Assembly (NCBI GenBank): GCA_049969935.1
Contig: JBMFNX010000003.1
Coordinates: 1 to 64,000 of the forward strand
DNA: 64,000 nt
Direction of reading: 5' to 3'
Origin: JACIWG01 sp049969935
GTDB lineage: Archaea > Thermoproteota > Nitrososphaeria > JACIWG01
Under the pieces are notes generated by a model that worked only from the letters and a program-made list of their open reading frames with translations, did not search any database and was not told the DNA's origin. This document shows positions 26,095 through 34,694 of the stretch, piece after piece. Each line of letters starts with the position of its first letter. The first letter of the stretch is position 1. The translations under genes were made by a program, and so were the position numbers.

Positions 26095-26808
26095 TTATTT
26101 AGACACTATGGAGTACATTGGAACGTTTATGTCCAGTTCCTTCTTTAACCTTTCCATAGCCTGATTCACGTCTATAACAGTGAATATTCCAGAAACTGTT
26201 GCACCACTCTTGTTTACAAGTGAAACAAGAGCCTTGATCGTGTTGCCTGTTCTTATTAGGTCGTCTACTACAAGAACCTTGTCACTCTTTTTTAAAGCAT
26301 TTTTTGGAATATAAAGTGATTTTATTGTTGGAGGAGTTAAAGTGTATGTTGCTTCAATATACTTTTCGAAGCCTATCTGACGCTCTTTTCTTGCAATAAT
26401 CACGTCAACAATAAACTCGTTTCCAATTTGCAATGCTATCGGTATACCATTTGTTTCAACAGTGAGAACCTTTGTTACTTCAACATTTCTAAAATAGTTG
26501 AGAGCCTGTTTTGCTATTACACGCTGTAAAACTGTATCATAAGTTAGGAAAGATACATCTATTACACCATTGTCCTTAACCTGTATCTCGTCCTGAAGCA
26601 TTTTTCTGAAATATGATACTTCAAACCATTCTATTATCTTTTGAGCGCGGTCTAAGCTTGGAAGAACATGCCCCTTAATGTACCTACTTATTACTGGCGC
26701 AGACATTTTAAGTTCATTTGAAAGTTCCTTATATGTCATACTTTTTTTAACATGTGACATTATTTCTACAGCATATATTCTAATTTTTATTTCAGACAAC
26801 TTATTCAT
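26095..26808 (-). CDS. GfcR-like regulator: HTH plus phosphoribosyltransferase domain
   Basis: The N-terminal helix-turn-helix (MTYKELSNELKMSAPVISRY, about residues 24-43) is joined to a type I phosphoribosyltransferase domain whose PRPP loop VLVVDDLIRTGNT is at 178-190. This fusion is the archaeal GfcR type, which acts as a transcription regulator in haloarchaea and is conserved widely. PRPP or a nucleotide probably serves as effector. It is followed by, and reads the same way as, no other gene: the peptidase gene converges on it, and nnrD-like and ferredoxin genes lie upstream. Confidence 0.8.
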   Translation of the reverse strand: MNKLSEIKIRIYAVEIMSHVKKSMTYKELSNELKMSAPVISRYIKGHVLPSLDRAQKIIEWFEVSYFRKMLQDEIQVKDNGVIDVSFLTYDTVLQRVIAKQALNYFRNVEVTKVLTVETNGIPIALQIGNEFIVDVIIARKERQIGFEKYIEATYTLTPPTIKSLYIPKNALKKSDKVLVVDDLIRTGNTIKALVSLVNKSGATVSGIFTVIDVNQAMERLKKELDINVPMYSIVSK

Positions 26809-26860
26809 GTGTCACAGAAGGGTATGTTCAATGATTTATTAATCCTTTTTATTAAAGTTT

Positions 26861-27700
26861 CTAAACAGTATTAAGTTCTAGGTGAACTGGTTGAATATAC
26901 TCGACCAATTCAGATGAAACAAAATATGAGCCCTTTCTTTCAAAAACAAGCTCACATATTCGGCCACCAACATAGGAGGCTAAAGCGCCTGCTTCAAATG
27001 ATGTAAGCCCTTTCGTAATATAGGCTGCAAGAAGACCTGCTGTAACATTTAAGCTTCTATGCACAAAAGAATACTTTATTCTTGGATTATAAACTATAGT
27101 TGATTCACCATCACTGATTATATCATTTGAATCCTTTAAAAATACCGTTAAATTAACTTCCCTAGCCTTTGACTCAACAATTTTTTCCCTTTCTTTAAAG
27201 TTTTCAGGCAAAATTGTGTCAAATAGGTGTTGAAATTCTTTAGCAGTAACCAGTAAAATGTGCATTTTACTATCCAACATCCTAATTATATCATAATGTA
27301 ATGCTTCATCTACAAGTATAAGTGGAATATTTTTTGTTTCTTTTATGAACACCTCTAAACCTTCCCTACAGCCCTTGCCTAAACCTGGACCTAATAGTAT
27401 TGATTTAACTTTAGGCATCCACTTTATAAGCTTCCTAGCACATCCTTTAGTAAACTTCATGTCAGGCAATGGTAAAACTATCATGTCAGGAGACATAATC
27501 CTATAAACAGTTGACAGAGTTTTTGGCGCAGCCAAATATACTCGTCCAACATTAGCTTTTAATGCTGAAATTGCAGCTAAATATGGTGGCCCATGCTGCA
27601 GCCAACTTCCTCCAACAACAAGCGTGGAAGCATCTTCGATACCTTTACAAGAACCTATCTTGTTCACAAGAGATTCAATGAACTGCTTTTCCATTTCCAT
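26861..27700 (-). CDS. NnrD-like (NAD(P)HX dehydratase fold) protein lacking catalytic motifs
   Basis: The fold is that of the ribokinase-like NAD(P)H-hydrate dehydratase domain: an LLGPGLGKG glycine motif at about 102-110 and a C-terminal GLTSFEAGALASYVGGRICE block at 231-250 match the family. However, the expected DADAL site reads DEALHYD, and the GTGDVLAG active-site motif reads LNVTAGLLA at 217-225, with Thr in place of the catalytic Asp. At 279 residues it has no NnrE epimerase half. It lies 26 bases after the ferredoxin gene on the same strand. It may be a nucleotide sensor or a changed kinase. Confidence 0.65.
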   Translation of the reverse strand: MEMEKQFIESLVNKIGSCKGIEDASTLVVGGSWLQHGPPYLAAISALKANVGRVYLAAPKTLSTVYRIMSPDMIVLPLPDMKFTKGCARKLIKWMPKVKSILLGPGLGKGCREGLEVFIKETKNIPLILVDEALHYDIIRMLDSKMHILLVTAKEFQHLFDTILPENFKEREKIVESKAREVNLTVFLKDSNDIISDGESTIVYNPRIKYSFVHRSLNVTAGLLAAYITKGLTSFEAGALASYVGGRICELVFERKGSYFVSSELVEYIQPVHLELNTV

Positions 27701-27726
27701 GACTTTCTTTAAAAAAGGAGCTTGTT

Positions 27727-28149
27727 TTAAAAGCTTTTTGCAGCAGCTTTAGGCTTGCTTACTATAACTTTAGATAGAGCAGCATTTGGGCACAAGAGTA
27801 TACATAGGAAGCTTTGGCTGCAAGTGTCACATACTATAATTTCCCTTTTAATAGAGTCAAAATGTAGGCCACTAAATTCACATGCGAGAACACATTTCAT
27901 GCATCTAATGCACAAGTTTGAGGATATTATTGGAGAACCACTATATTCGTCTATAAAAATTGCACTATGATCACATACCTTAACACAACTTCGCTTTTCA
28001 CATTGAACACAGACCATTGCTTCAAAATTTCCTAGTTCACCAACAATTTTAATTTTAGGAGGAAAACTGTTATGGGCCATCGAGCATACACGTTCACAAA
28101 CTTTGCAGCCATCACAAAGTTCCCTAGAAAAGTGTATTTTGTAGCCCAC
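27727..28149 (-). CDS. Polyferredoxin, four [4Fe-4S] sites (CooF/HycB-like)
   Basis: Sixteen cysteines form four cluster motifs in 140 residues: C12/15/18/22, C47/50/55/59, C80/83/86/90 and C107/110/116/120. The pattern is that of the CooF/HycB/DmsB type of electron-transfer subunits that serve hydrogenases, CO dehydrogenases or aldehyde ferredoxin oxidoreductases. No catalytic partner is adjacent; the only linked gene is the NnrD-like one. A short Ala/Lys tail ends the protein. It is divergent from DNA ligase. Confidence 0.85.
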   Translation of the reverse strand: MGYKIHFSRELCDGCKVCERVCSMAHNSFPPKIKIVGELGNFEAMVCVQCEKRSCVKVCDHSAIFIDEYSGSPIISSNLCIRCMKCVLACEFSGLHFDSIKREIIVCDTCSQSFLCILLCPNAALSKVIVSKPKAAAKSF

Positions 28150-28203
28150 ATGATCTTATTATAAAAAATTATTTAAGCTCCAACAAAAATTATATTTTAC
28201 TAA

Positions 28204-29901
28204 ATGGAAAGAAGATTTATGATGTCAGAAGCACAAGATAACAGCTTCCTAGCCTTCTCGCAAACATGTGAAAAAATTAAGAATACTATGAGCAAAAATA
28301 TGAAGATAGAAATAGTTTCAGAATATTTGAGAAGATTAGATGATGAAAACCTTAAAGTAGCATGTGACCTATTTTCTGGACAAATTTTTCCTCCATGGGA
28401 GGGTATAGAAGTGAATGTTGGATATTCCACCCTACTAGACATTTTGAGGGAAGTAAGTGGATTAAACGATAAGACTTTGGCTGAAATTATAATTAAGCAT
28501 GGAGATTTGGGTGATGCTGCCGAAGAAATTTTGGCAAGAAGAGCTATTAGACCATTATTAGAAGAAAAATATGATTTGGTCCAAGTTTATGCTAAACTTA
28601 AGAAGGTGGCTGAAGCGAGTGGAAAAGGTTCACTGTATGAGAAAAAGAAGATTTTGACGGGCTTATATTTGAACATGACACCTTTAGAGACAAAATATCT
28701 TACAAAGGTTTTAACAGGTGAAATGAGAATTGGATTGGTCAGCGGACTTATAATTGAAAGTATTGCTGAAGCATTTAATAGAAGGTTTGATGAGGTTAAT
28801 GAAGCATTTCTATTGATAAACAATGTTGGAGAGACAGCAATTTTAGCCAAATATGGTAAGTTGTCTGAGGCAAAGCTTGTACTCTTGCGTCCAACAAACT
28901 TTATGCTTGCAGAATCCATGCAAAGTGCGGAAGAAATTGTAGATTATTTTAGAAAAGAACTTGTTTGCGAATTTAAGCTTGATGGTGTAAGAGTACAATG
29001 TCACAAAAAAGATGGTATAGTAAAAATATTTTCTAGGAAGGGTAACGAGGTTAGCACACAATTTCCTGAAATTGTCGAAGATTTGCTTAAGATAGGCCAT
29101 GATTTCATTTTTGATGGAGAAGTTTTAGCGTTCAAGAATGGAAGACCACTCCCTTTCCCAAAATTGCAGACAAGACTTCAAAGAAAATATGTTGACGAAA
29201 AAATTGTTAACGAAGTTCCTTTAATGCTTTTCGTATACGACATCCTATTTTTTGACGGTGAACCATTATATAAAATGCCTTTAATTGAAAGGAAAAAAGT
29301 TATTGAAAAAATTGAATTCACTGGAAGAATAAAATGCCTAGAGTACAGTCTTGTCTCAAAGAAGGAGGAGATTGAAAGAAAATTTTTTGAAAGTCTTGAA
29401 CTCGGATACGAGGGTCTCATGCTAAAGGATCCGTCAGCAATATACACTGTAGGAAAACGTGGCAAAAACTGGATAAAATTGAAGAAGGAGCTTGACACGT
29501 TGGATGTAGTTATTGTGGCAGCAGAAAGGGGACATGGTAAGAGGGCTGAAATATTTTCGGACTATGTTTTTTCTGTTTGGGATAATGGCATATTAAAGAC
29601 AATTGGGAAAGCGTATTCTGGATTAACTGACAAAGAACTTTTAGAAATGAATGAAAGGTTAAAGAATTTGGCAATAAGAGATGAGGGGTGGAGGATTATA
29701 GTTAGGCCGGAGATTGTTATAGAAGTCGCCTTCAACGGCATACAAAAATCGGAAAGGCATGAAAGTGGTTTTGCTCTAAGGTTTCCCAGAATAAAGAGGA
29801 TAAGAGATGATAAAAGTATTGATGAAGCAGATACAGTTGAGAAGGTTAAAGCTATTTATGAGAGACAAAAAACTTTGGAGGGCGAAAGACTAAATAGATG
29901 A
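28204..29901 (+). CDS. lig: ATP-dependent DNA ligase
   Basis: This is the replicative and repair ligase of archaea. An N-terminal DNA-binding domain (residues 1-220) precedes the adenylation domain with FKLDGVR, where Lys258 is the AMP-accepting residue. Further motifs are FDGEVLAF (III), EGLMLKDP (IV) and WIKLKK (V), followed by the OB fold. At 565 residues it has the normal length. The first ATG at 28204 is used here; Met6 or Met7 would also fit. It is followed after 20 bases by the prepilin peptidase gene. Confidence 0.95.
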   Translation: MERRFMMSEAQDNSFLAFSQTCEKIKNTMSKNMKIEIVSEYLRRLDDENLKVACDLFSGQIFPPWEGIEVNVGYSTLLDILREVSGLNDKTLAEIIIKHGDLGDAAEEILARRAIRPLLEEKYDLVQVYAKLKKVAEASGKGSLYEKKKILTGLYLNMTPLETKYLTKVLTGEMRIGLVSGLIIESIAEAFNRRFDEVNEAFLLINNVGETAILAKYGKLSEAKLVLLRPTNFMLAESMQSAEEIVDYFRKELVCEFKLDGVRVQCHKKDGIVKIFSRKGNEVSTQFPEIVEDLLKIGHDFIFDGEVLAFKNGRPLPFPKLQTRLQRKYVDEKIVNEVPLMLFVYDILFFDGEPLYKMPLIERKKVIEKIEFTGRIKCLEYSLVSKKEEIERKFFESLELGYEGLMLKDPSAIYTVGKRGKNWIKLKKELDTLDVVIVAAERGHGKRAEIFSDYVFSVWDNGILKTIGKAYSGLTDKELLEMNERLKNLAIRDEGWRIIVRPEIVIEVAFNGIQKSERHESGFALRFPRIKRIRDDKSIDEADTVEKVKAIYERQKTLEGERLNR

Positions 29902-29921
29902 AATTTACATAGTTTTGGCTA

Positions 29922-30536
29922 ATGAATGTCGTTTCCATACTTGTATCATTAAGTTTTATTGCAGGGGCAGTTCAAGATTTTAGAAAAAATGAAGTAAGTG
30001 ATTATACTTGGATTCCAGCAATATTGGGGACGATATTAATGGTTTACCAGAACCTGGAAAACACTATGCTACTATTAACAAGATTAACTATTATTGCCTC
30101 AATACTTGTAATATGCTATGTGATTGGTGGAGGCTTGGCTGACTTAATCGGATTTGCTTTTATGGTTGTAGACGATGACAGGTTAGCTCCAATAGGAAGT
30201 ATGCTACTTTTCCTCTTCATAACCTTACCTTATGCCATCTGGGTTTTGATTAGAAAGGATAGGAAGCTTATGATACCATTAAAAGATTTTATGGGTAGAA
30301 GAAATGTTTATCCAAGAAGAGTTTATTTTGATGGAAAAGTGGAAGAACTTTCTAGAATTGCAGACGAAGCCTATAGAAGACTAGAAAACCTATTAAAGGA
30401 GGGAAAAGAGGCTACTGTAGAAGCTGAAACTGGTTTGCCTTCAATAGTTCCAATGTGCATAGGCTATGTTATTAACATGATATTATATTCACTTTTAGGC
30501 AAACCATGGATTCTCATATTACTAAACTTATTATAA
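29922..30536 (+). CDS. Archaeal prepilin peptidase (A24 family, PibD/EppA-like)
   Basis: This polytopic membrane aspartic protease cuts class III signal peptides of archaellins and pilins. The two catalytic aspartates are in AVQDFRKNEVSDY (Asp19) and GGGLADLIG (Asp74, the GXGD-type motif in variant form). The 204 residues include about five membrane segments and a cytosolic loop with RRNVYPRRVYFDGK. It lies directly downstream of ligase on the same strand, but no pilin or archaellin gene is in the window. Confidence 0.8.
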   Translation: MNVVSILVSLSFIAGAVQDFRKNEVSDYTWIPAILGTILMVYQNLENTMLLLTRLTIIASILVICYVIGGGLADLIGFAFMVVDDDRLAPIGSMLLFLFITLPYAIWVLIRKDRKLMIPLKDFMGRRNVYPRRVYFDGKVEELSRIADEAYRRLENLLKEGKEATVEAETGLPSIVPMCIGYVINMILYSLLGKPWILILLNLL

Positions 30537-30589
30537 AATTGGTTCATTGACATTTATATAACTTAAGATATTCTCGCACATGAACCCTT

Positions 30590-31075
30590 CAAAGCCTGAG
30601 AGCAAATATGTTTAAGCATTCGCACCCTCATCTTTTTGAGCCCTCTGCAAGGACTGCACTATAAGCCCGTTAACAACTTCACTAAGTGGAGAAACCCTAT
30701 ATTTTTCCTATGCACTGGAACCTTCACTCCAATATGATCTAGAACCATACTCCAGCCTTTGAACATCTAGACCAATCTATTTGACACTCTCCTCGACTAA
30801 AGTCGGAGATTCTCAGTTCTTTAGCCTCTACGGCTTCATCATACTGAGTTCTGGGCTGTGTCAAAGCAGCCCTTGGATAGAGCGTATAGCCCCATCCCGC
30901 TTGCTAGAGCATCCTCACCCAATTCAGTCCGGAGCCTTATTCCAGCATTTGGACATCCAGACTACATCGAGCAACACGCCCAAAACTTTATCGTTAAACG
31001 CATACTTAAACACTTCGACAATTCATCCCAGAGCTAAAGCTCTAGGCTTTCTTGTCGGGCTTCCTGTAAAAGAGA
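30590..31075 (-). mobile_element. Nested IS200/IS605-like remnants
   Basis: This gene-free stretch is made of element remnants. One end, ACTCTCCTCGACTAAAGTCG at 30785-30804, matches the 3' end of the tnpB relic at 12937 in 19 of 20 bases. A further 22-base block at 30870-30891 matches 13023-13044. The other end, at 31027-31058, matches the window start. Between them the minus strand reads GWGYTLYPRAALTQPR, compared with GIGYTLYPGAG in the tnpB relic. A second partial copy lies at about 30600-30780: its block at 30751-30772 matches 30941-30962 at about 19 of 22 bases. No intact transposase remains. Confidence 0.65.
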
Positions 31076-31098
31076 TGTCTTTAAAACAGAGAATTCTA

Positions 31099-31773
31099 TT
31101 ATTTGCTTTCTCTTGCCTCCTTTATCCACACTATACAGTTTTCCACAATCCTTTTAATTTCATCAAACTTTCCTTCTTTTACTAAATCTTTTCTTATTAA
31201 GTTTGAGCCAATATTTAATGCTGCTGCACCTGCTTTAATCCATTTTGTAATACTTTCTTTTGTCGGTTCAACTCCCCCAGAAGGCATTAACTTTGACCAA
31301 GGCATTGGACCTAGAACATCTTTTATGAACTGTGAACCTACTACGTCAGCTGGAAAAACTTTTATGATTTCAGCACCCATTTCTTCAGCTAACGTGATTT
31401 CTGTTGGTGTGCAGCATCCTGGAATATATAGGACCTTGTACTTATTACATATCCTTGCTACCCCCTTATTGAACGTGGGGCTTACTATAAAATCTGCTCC
31501 ACAGTTTATGTACAATGATGCTATAGCTGGTTCAATTACTGTTCCAGCACCTAAGACTATTTCTGGAAGTTCTTTATTTCTCCATTTTATGAGTTCACTA
31601 AACTTTTGATATGCTTGGGTTCCACGGTTTGTGAACTCTACAACCTTTGCACCACCTTCTGCACAAGCCACAATTACCTTTTTAGCCGCTTCAACATCAT
31701 CTTCAAAGAATGTTGGTATAAGTCCTATATCCAATATTCTGGCTACTACCTCATGCCTTAGAAACTTTACCAT
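31099..31773 (-). CDS. eda: KDPG/KHG aldolase
   Basis: This is a class I aldolase of the Eda family that splits 2-keto-3-deoxy-6-phosphogluconate (or 4-hydroxy-2-oxoglutarate) to pyruvate and a second product. The Schiff-base lysine is Lys138 in IIKVFPAD, and the catalytic Glu is Glu46 in VVEFTNRG. LGAGTV, FIVSPTFN and PSGGV blocks complete the TIM barrel. At 224 residues it is full length. It is monocistronic and bordered by IS remnants. Its role is sugar-acid breakdown; a partner kinase or dehydratase is not in view. Confidence 0.9.
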   Translation of the reverse strand: MVKFLRHEVVARILDIGLIPTFFEDDVEAAKKVIVACAEGGAKVVEFTNRGTQAYQKFSELIKWRNKELPEIVLGAGTVIEPAIASLYINCGADFIVSPTFNKGVARICNKYKVLYIPGCCTPTEITLAEEMGAEIIKVFPADVVGSQFIKDVLGPMPWSKLMPSGGVEPTKESITKWIKAGAAALNIGSNLIRKDLVKEGKFDEIKRIVENCIVWIKEARESK

Positions 31774-31891
31774 ATTACATCCAATAACATAATTGCTGAT
31801 TACTATAATAACCTTTTTGAGTTAATTAAAGCGAACATAATATTTGGATATTAAAAATGTTTTTTAAACAGTTTATCAAAACTATATTATA

Positions 31892-32698
31892 ATGGTTTCT
31901 GATGGTATAGAAAGGCTTTCAACTGGAATAAAGGAATTAGATGAACTTTTAGATGGAGGAATTCCTAAAGGCTTTTTTGTAGCATTAACTGGAGAACCTG
32001 GTACAGGAAAGACTGTACTTTGCATTACATACATTAATGAGGGGATAAAGGAAGGGGACAAATGTGTGTATGTTACAACTGAAGAGAGTAAGAAGTCTAT
32101 TATTACTCAGGCTAAAATGTTTGATATGGACTTTGAGAAGGCAGTAAATGAAAAGAAACTTATTTTGGTCGACGCTTTGATGGGAGACGATGACCCATGG
32201 AGCTTGAAAAGTTTAGAAATTGATGAACTTATAGGAAAAATTGTTGATGCTAAAAAGAGCTTAGGTTATGGTAGGGCTAGGCTTGTTATAGATTCTCTTT
32301 CAGCCTTTTGGCTGGATAAACCTGCAATGGCGAGAAGACACTCTTATCTTGTAAAGAAGGTGCTTTCAAAATGGGATTTCACAATCTTTGCAACATCACA
32401 GTATGCTATTACCACATCGTACGCTTTTGGCTGGGGTGTAGAACATATTGCTGACGGTATTATAAGATTTCGTAGAATTATTCGAGGGGGACGGTTGAAG
32501 AGATATATTTTGATAGAGAAGATGAGGCAAACAAATCATAGTCTATCATTGCATGAGATAGAAATTAGGCCTGGAGTAGGTTTAACGATCGTGGGTGCAA
32601 GTGAAATGAGAGTTGAAGATATTAGGTTGCCTAAGAGTGTTGTGGATAAGATTATTAAGGCTAGACGGGAGGAAGCACAGTACGAGAATGCTGAATAG
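31892..32698 (+). CDS. KaiC-like RecA-superfamily ATPase
   Basis: This single-domain KaiC-type ATPase of 268 residues has Walker A GEPGTGKT at 34-41 and a Walker B strand ending in LVIDSLSAF. The N-terminal block TGIKELDELLDGGIPKG is typical of RadA/KaiC relatives. In archaea such proteins are diverse and often regulatory. The stop codon overlaps the start of a PriS-like gene, so the two are translationally coupled. A role in sensing or loading for that partner is plausible but inferred. Confidence 0.85.
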   Translation: MVSDGIERLSTGIKELDELLDGGIPKGFFVALTGEPGTGKTVLCITYINEGIKEGDKCVYVTTEESKKSIITQAKMFDMDFEKAVNEKKLILVDALMGDDDPWSLKSLEIDELIGKIVDAKKSLGYGRARLVIDSLSAFWLDKPAMARRHSYLVKKVLSKWDFTIFATSQYAITTSYAFGWGVEHIADGIIRFRRIIRGGRLKRYILIEKMRQTNHSLSLHEIEIRPGVGLTIVGASEMRVEDIRLPKSVVDKIIKARREEAQYENAE

Positions 32699-33557
32699 GG
32701 AAATTTTAGTAGAACACTATTCTAAAGAAGATGTTTTAAGAGAAATTGTGAAATACTGTCGTGGCCGATGGTGTGCATTTTTAATTGAAGACATAGAAGG
32801 CTCTAAAATCATGAGATATGATAGGAGAGATTTTAGGCCTATAGTTTTAGATAATGTTGAAAAGTTCAGGTCTTATCTTAAAATTTTACCTATAAGGACT
32901 GTTTATGGTACAGTACACTTTTATAAGAAGATTGAAAGATTTGATGATGTAAAGGATTTGACAAACATTCTCGCGTCTGAGCCAGTATGGGATATAGACA
33001 ATAGTATGATGGAATGGAGGAAGACTCTTCAGGCCGCTGAAATCATATACGATTTTTTAGAAGGCAAAGGTGTGGGAAGGTCAGTTTATATTAAATGGTC
33101 TGGTGAAGGAATACATGTACATTTGAACAGTAACTCTATTTCAGAGGAAGTCTATAGTAAGATTCATCCTCTTGATGCAGCTTATTCTGTTGTCGAATAT
33201 GTTAAAGAGAAGGTGGATGAAAAAATTCATGAATTAAATTGTAAAAGTTTAAGGGTTGAGAATAAAATTGATCCCCAGAGACTATTTACGGCACCACTAA
33301 CATTTCATAAGAGTTTAAATGTTGTCACAGTATGCATTAGCCCAGAACAGTTGGATGGTTTCTCAATAGATTATGTTGATCCTAAAAAGTATGTGCACTA
33401 CTATGGCTGGGATAGATTTGTGGATGGTGAGGCAGACCAACTTGTTTTTGAAGCATATGAGGCTATAGGCCCATATCCAAAAGAATATGTTGCAGGAAAG
33501 AGGAAGAGAAGAAGGCTTGATGAGGAAATCAGGAGATGGCAAAATTATATGATATAA
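32688..33557 (+). CDS. PriS-like archaeo-eukaryotic primase superfamily protein
   Basis: This 289-residue protein carries the three AEP-type motifs: VWDIDN (Asp102 and Asp104, metal binding), KWSGEGIHVH at 137-145 (the sGxxGhH motif), and KIDPQRLF with Asp195, followed by FHKSLNVV. The arrangement resembles the small primase subunit or a LigD-type polymerase domain. It seems shorter than a typical PriS and no Zn-knuckle is visible. I use the ATG at 32688, which overlaps the KaiC-like stop by 11 bases; a longer reading from 32613 would lie over the ATPase gene. It may be the main PriS or a specialised paralogue; no PriL is nearby. Confidence 0.75.
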   Translation: MLNREILVEHYSKEDVLREIVKYCRGRWCAFLIEDIEGSKIMRYDRRDFRPIVLDNVEKFRSYLKILPIRTVYGTVHFYKKIERFDDVKDLTNILASEPVWDIDNSMMEWRKTLQAAEIIYDFLEGKGVGRSVYIKWSGEGIHVHLNSNSISEEVYSKIHPLDAAYSVVEYVKEKVDEKIHELNCKSLRVENKIDPQRLFTAPLTFHKSLNVVTVCISPEQLDGFSIDYVDPKKYVHYYGWDRFVDGEADQLVFEAYEAIGPYPKEYVAGKRKRRRLDEEIRRWQNYMI

Positions 33558-33561
33558 GAGC

Positions 33562-34620
33562 CTATATTTCTAGTGAAAAGAACCTTGAATAGTGTAATGC
33601 TTTTTTATTCAAGCTTCCAACAATTTCTATCTTATAACCGCAGAATTTGCATCTATTATCTTCGACAAGATTCCATTCATTTACGTCAAAACCGTATCTG
33701 CCAACAACCCTCTTACCGCATGAAGGACAGTATGTGCTTTCGTATGGGTGTCCTGGAACATTGCCTAAATAGACGTACTTTAAGCCCAAATCTTTGGCAA
33801 CCTTATAGTGCGCTTCTAATGTTGCTATAGGAGTAGAAGGTAAATTTAGCATCTTATAGTCTGGATGAAATCTTAAAAAATGTATTGGAATGTTTTCACC
33901 TAGATTATCTAATATCCATTTGCAAAGCCTTCTCGCATCATCTAAACTGTCGCCTACCCTTGGAACAATTAAGTCAGTAATTTCTATATGAATATTGTTC
34001 CTTTTTAATTCTAAAAGTGTTTGAAATATTGGTTCAGGGTCAACCACCATAGCAAATTTTTGTAAAAACCTTTTTTCACCGTTTCCTTTAAAGTCTACAG
34101 TTATAGCGTCTAGAAAATCACGCATAAGCTTGACACTTTCCGGTGAAGCGTAGCCATTGCTTACAAACACGTTAAAGAGACCCTTTCTTTTAGCAATAAC
34201 TCCTGTATCATGAGCATATTCTACAAATATTGTTGGCTCATTATAAGTGTATGCTATACCATCAGCATCATATTCTATAGCCAAATTCACTAACTTTTCA
34301 GGCATAAGGTTAACGCCATCAACCATTCTCCTCTGGCTTATGTCATAATTTTGACAATATTGGCAAGCCCAATCACATCCAACAGTGCCAATACTTAGAA
34401 CCTGTGATCCTGGCATATAGTGTGAAAAAGGCTTCTTTTCTATTGGATCCATGTGCACTGCTATCGGTTTGCCGTAAACTAGGAGCATAAGTTTTCCTCC
34501 AACATTCTTTCTAACACCACAGAATCCAACCTGCCCTTCTGAAAGCTTACAGTATCTTGGGCATGCGAGACACTGTATTCTAGCTTCATCAATCTTTTTG
34601 TATAGTATCGCCTCCTTCAA
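33562..34620 (-). CDS. amrS: AmmeMemoRadiSam system radical SAM enzyme
   Basis: This 352-residue protein has the AmrS layout: an N-terminal CLACPRYC and FCGVRKN block (residues 17-40), a radical SAM motif CDWACQYC (Cys82, 86, 89), and a C-terminal zinc ribbon with CPSC and CKFC pairs. The system is named from co-occurrence with AMMECR1 and Memo proteins, neither of which lies in this window. It probably modifies a macromolecule or cofactor; the reaction is not established. It converges with the PriS-like gene with four bases between. Confidence 0.85.
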   Translation of the reverse strand: MKEAILYKKIDEARIQCLACPRYCKLSEGQVGFCGVRKNVGGKLMLLVYGKPIAVHMDPIEKKPFSHYMPGSQVLSIGTVGCDWACQYCQNYDISQRRMVDGVNLMPEKLVNLAIEYDADGIAYTYNEPTIFVEYAHDTGVIAKRKGLFNVFVSNGYASPESVKLMRDFLDAITVDFKGNGEKRFLQKFAMVVDPEPIFQTLLELKRNNIHIEITDLIVPRVGDSLDDARRLCKWILDNLGENIPIHFLRFHPDYKMLNLPSTPIATLEAHYKVAKDLGLKYVYLGNVPGHPYESTYCPSCGKRVVGRYGFDVNEWNLVEDNRCKFCGYKIEIVGSLNKKALHYSRFFSLEI

Positions 34621-34694
34621 ACACTATCACAATAATTATTTTTGATAAGGTTAAACTAATACTTTTCTATTTTATATTGAAAGGTTAACACTTT

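Noticed and set aside
32613..32687. Upstream 25-codon extension of the PriS-like protein
   Set aside because: It lies fully over the KaiC-like gene in another frame and has no conserved content; the ATG at 32688 gives a natural overlap.
28204..33557. Ligase and AEP protein as a LigD-like NHEJ system
   Set aside because: The genes are 2.8 kb apart with unrelated genes and IS remnants between, and no Ku gene is present; the ligase is the normal replicative type.
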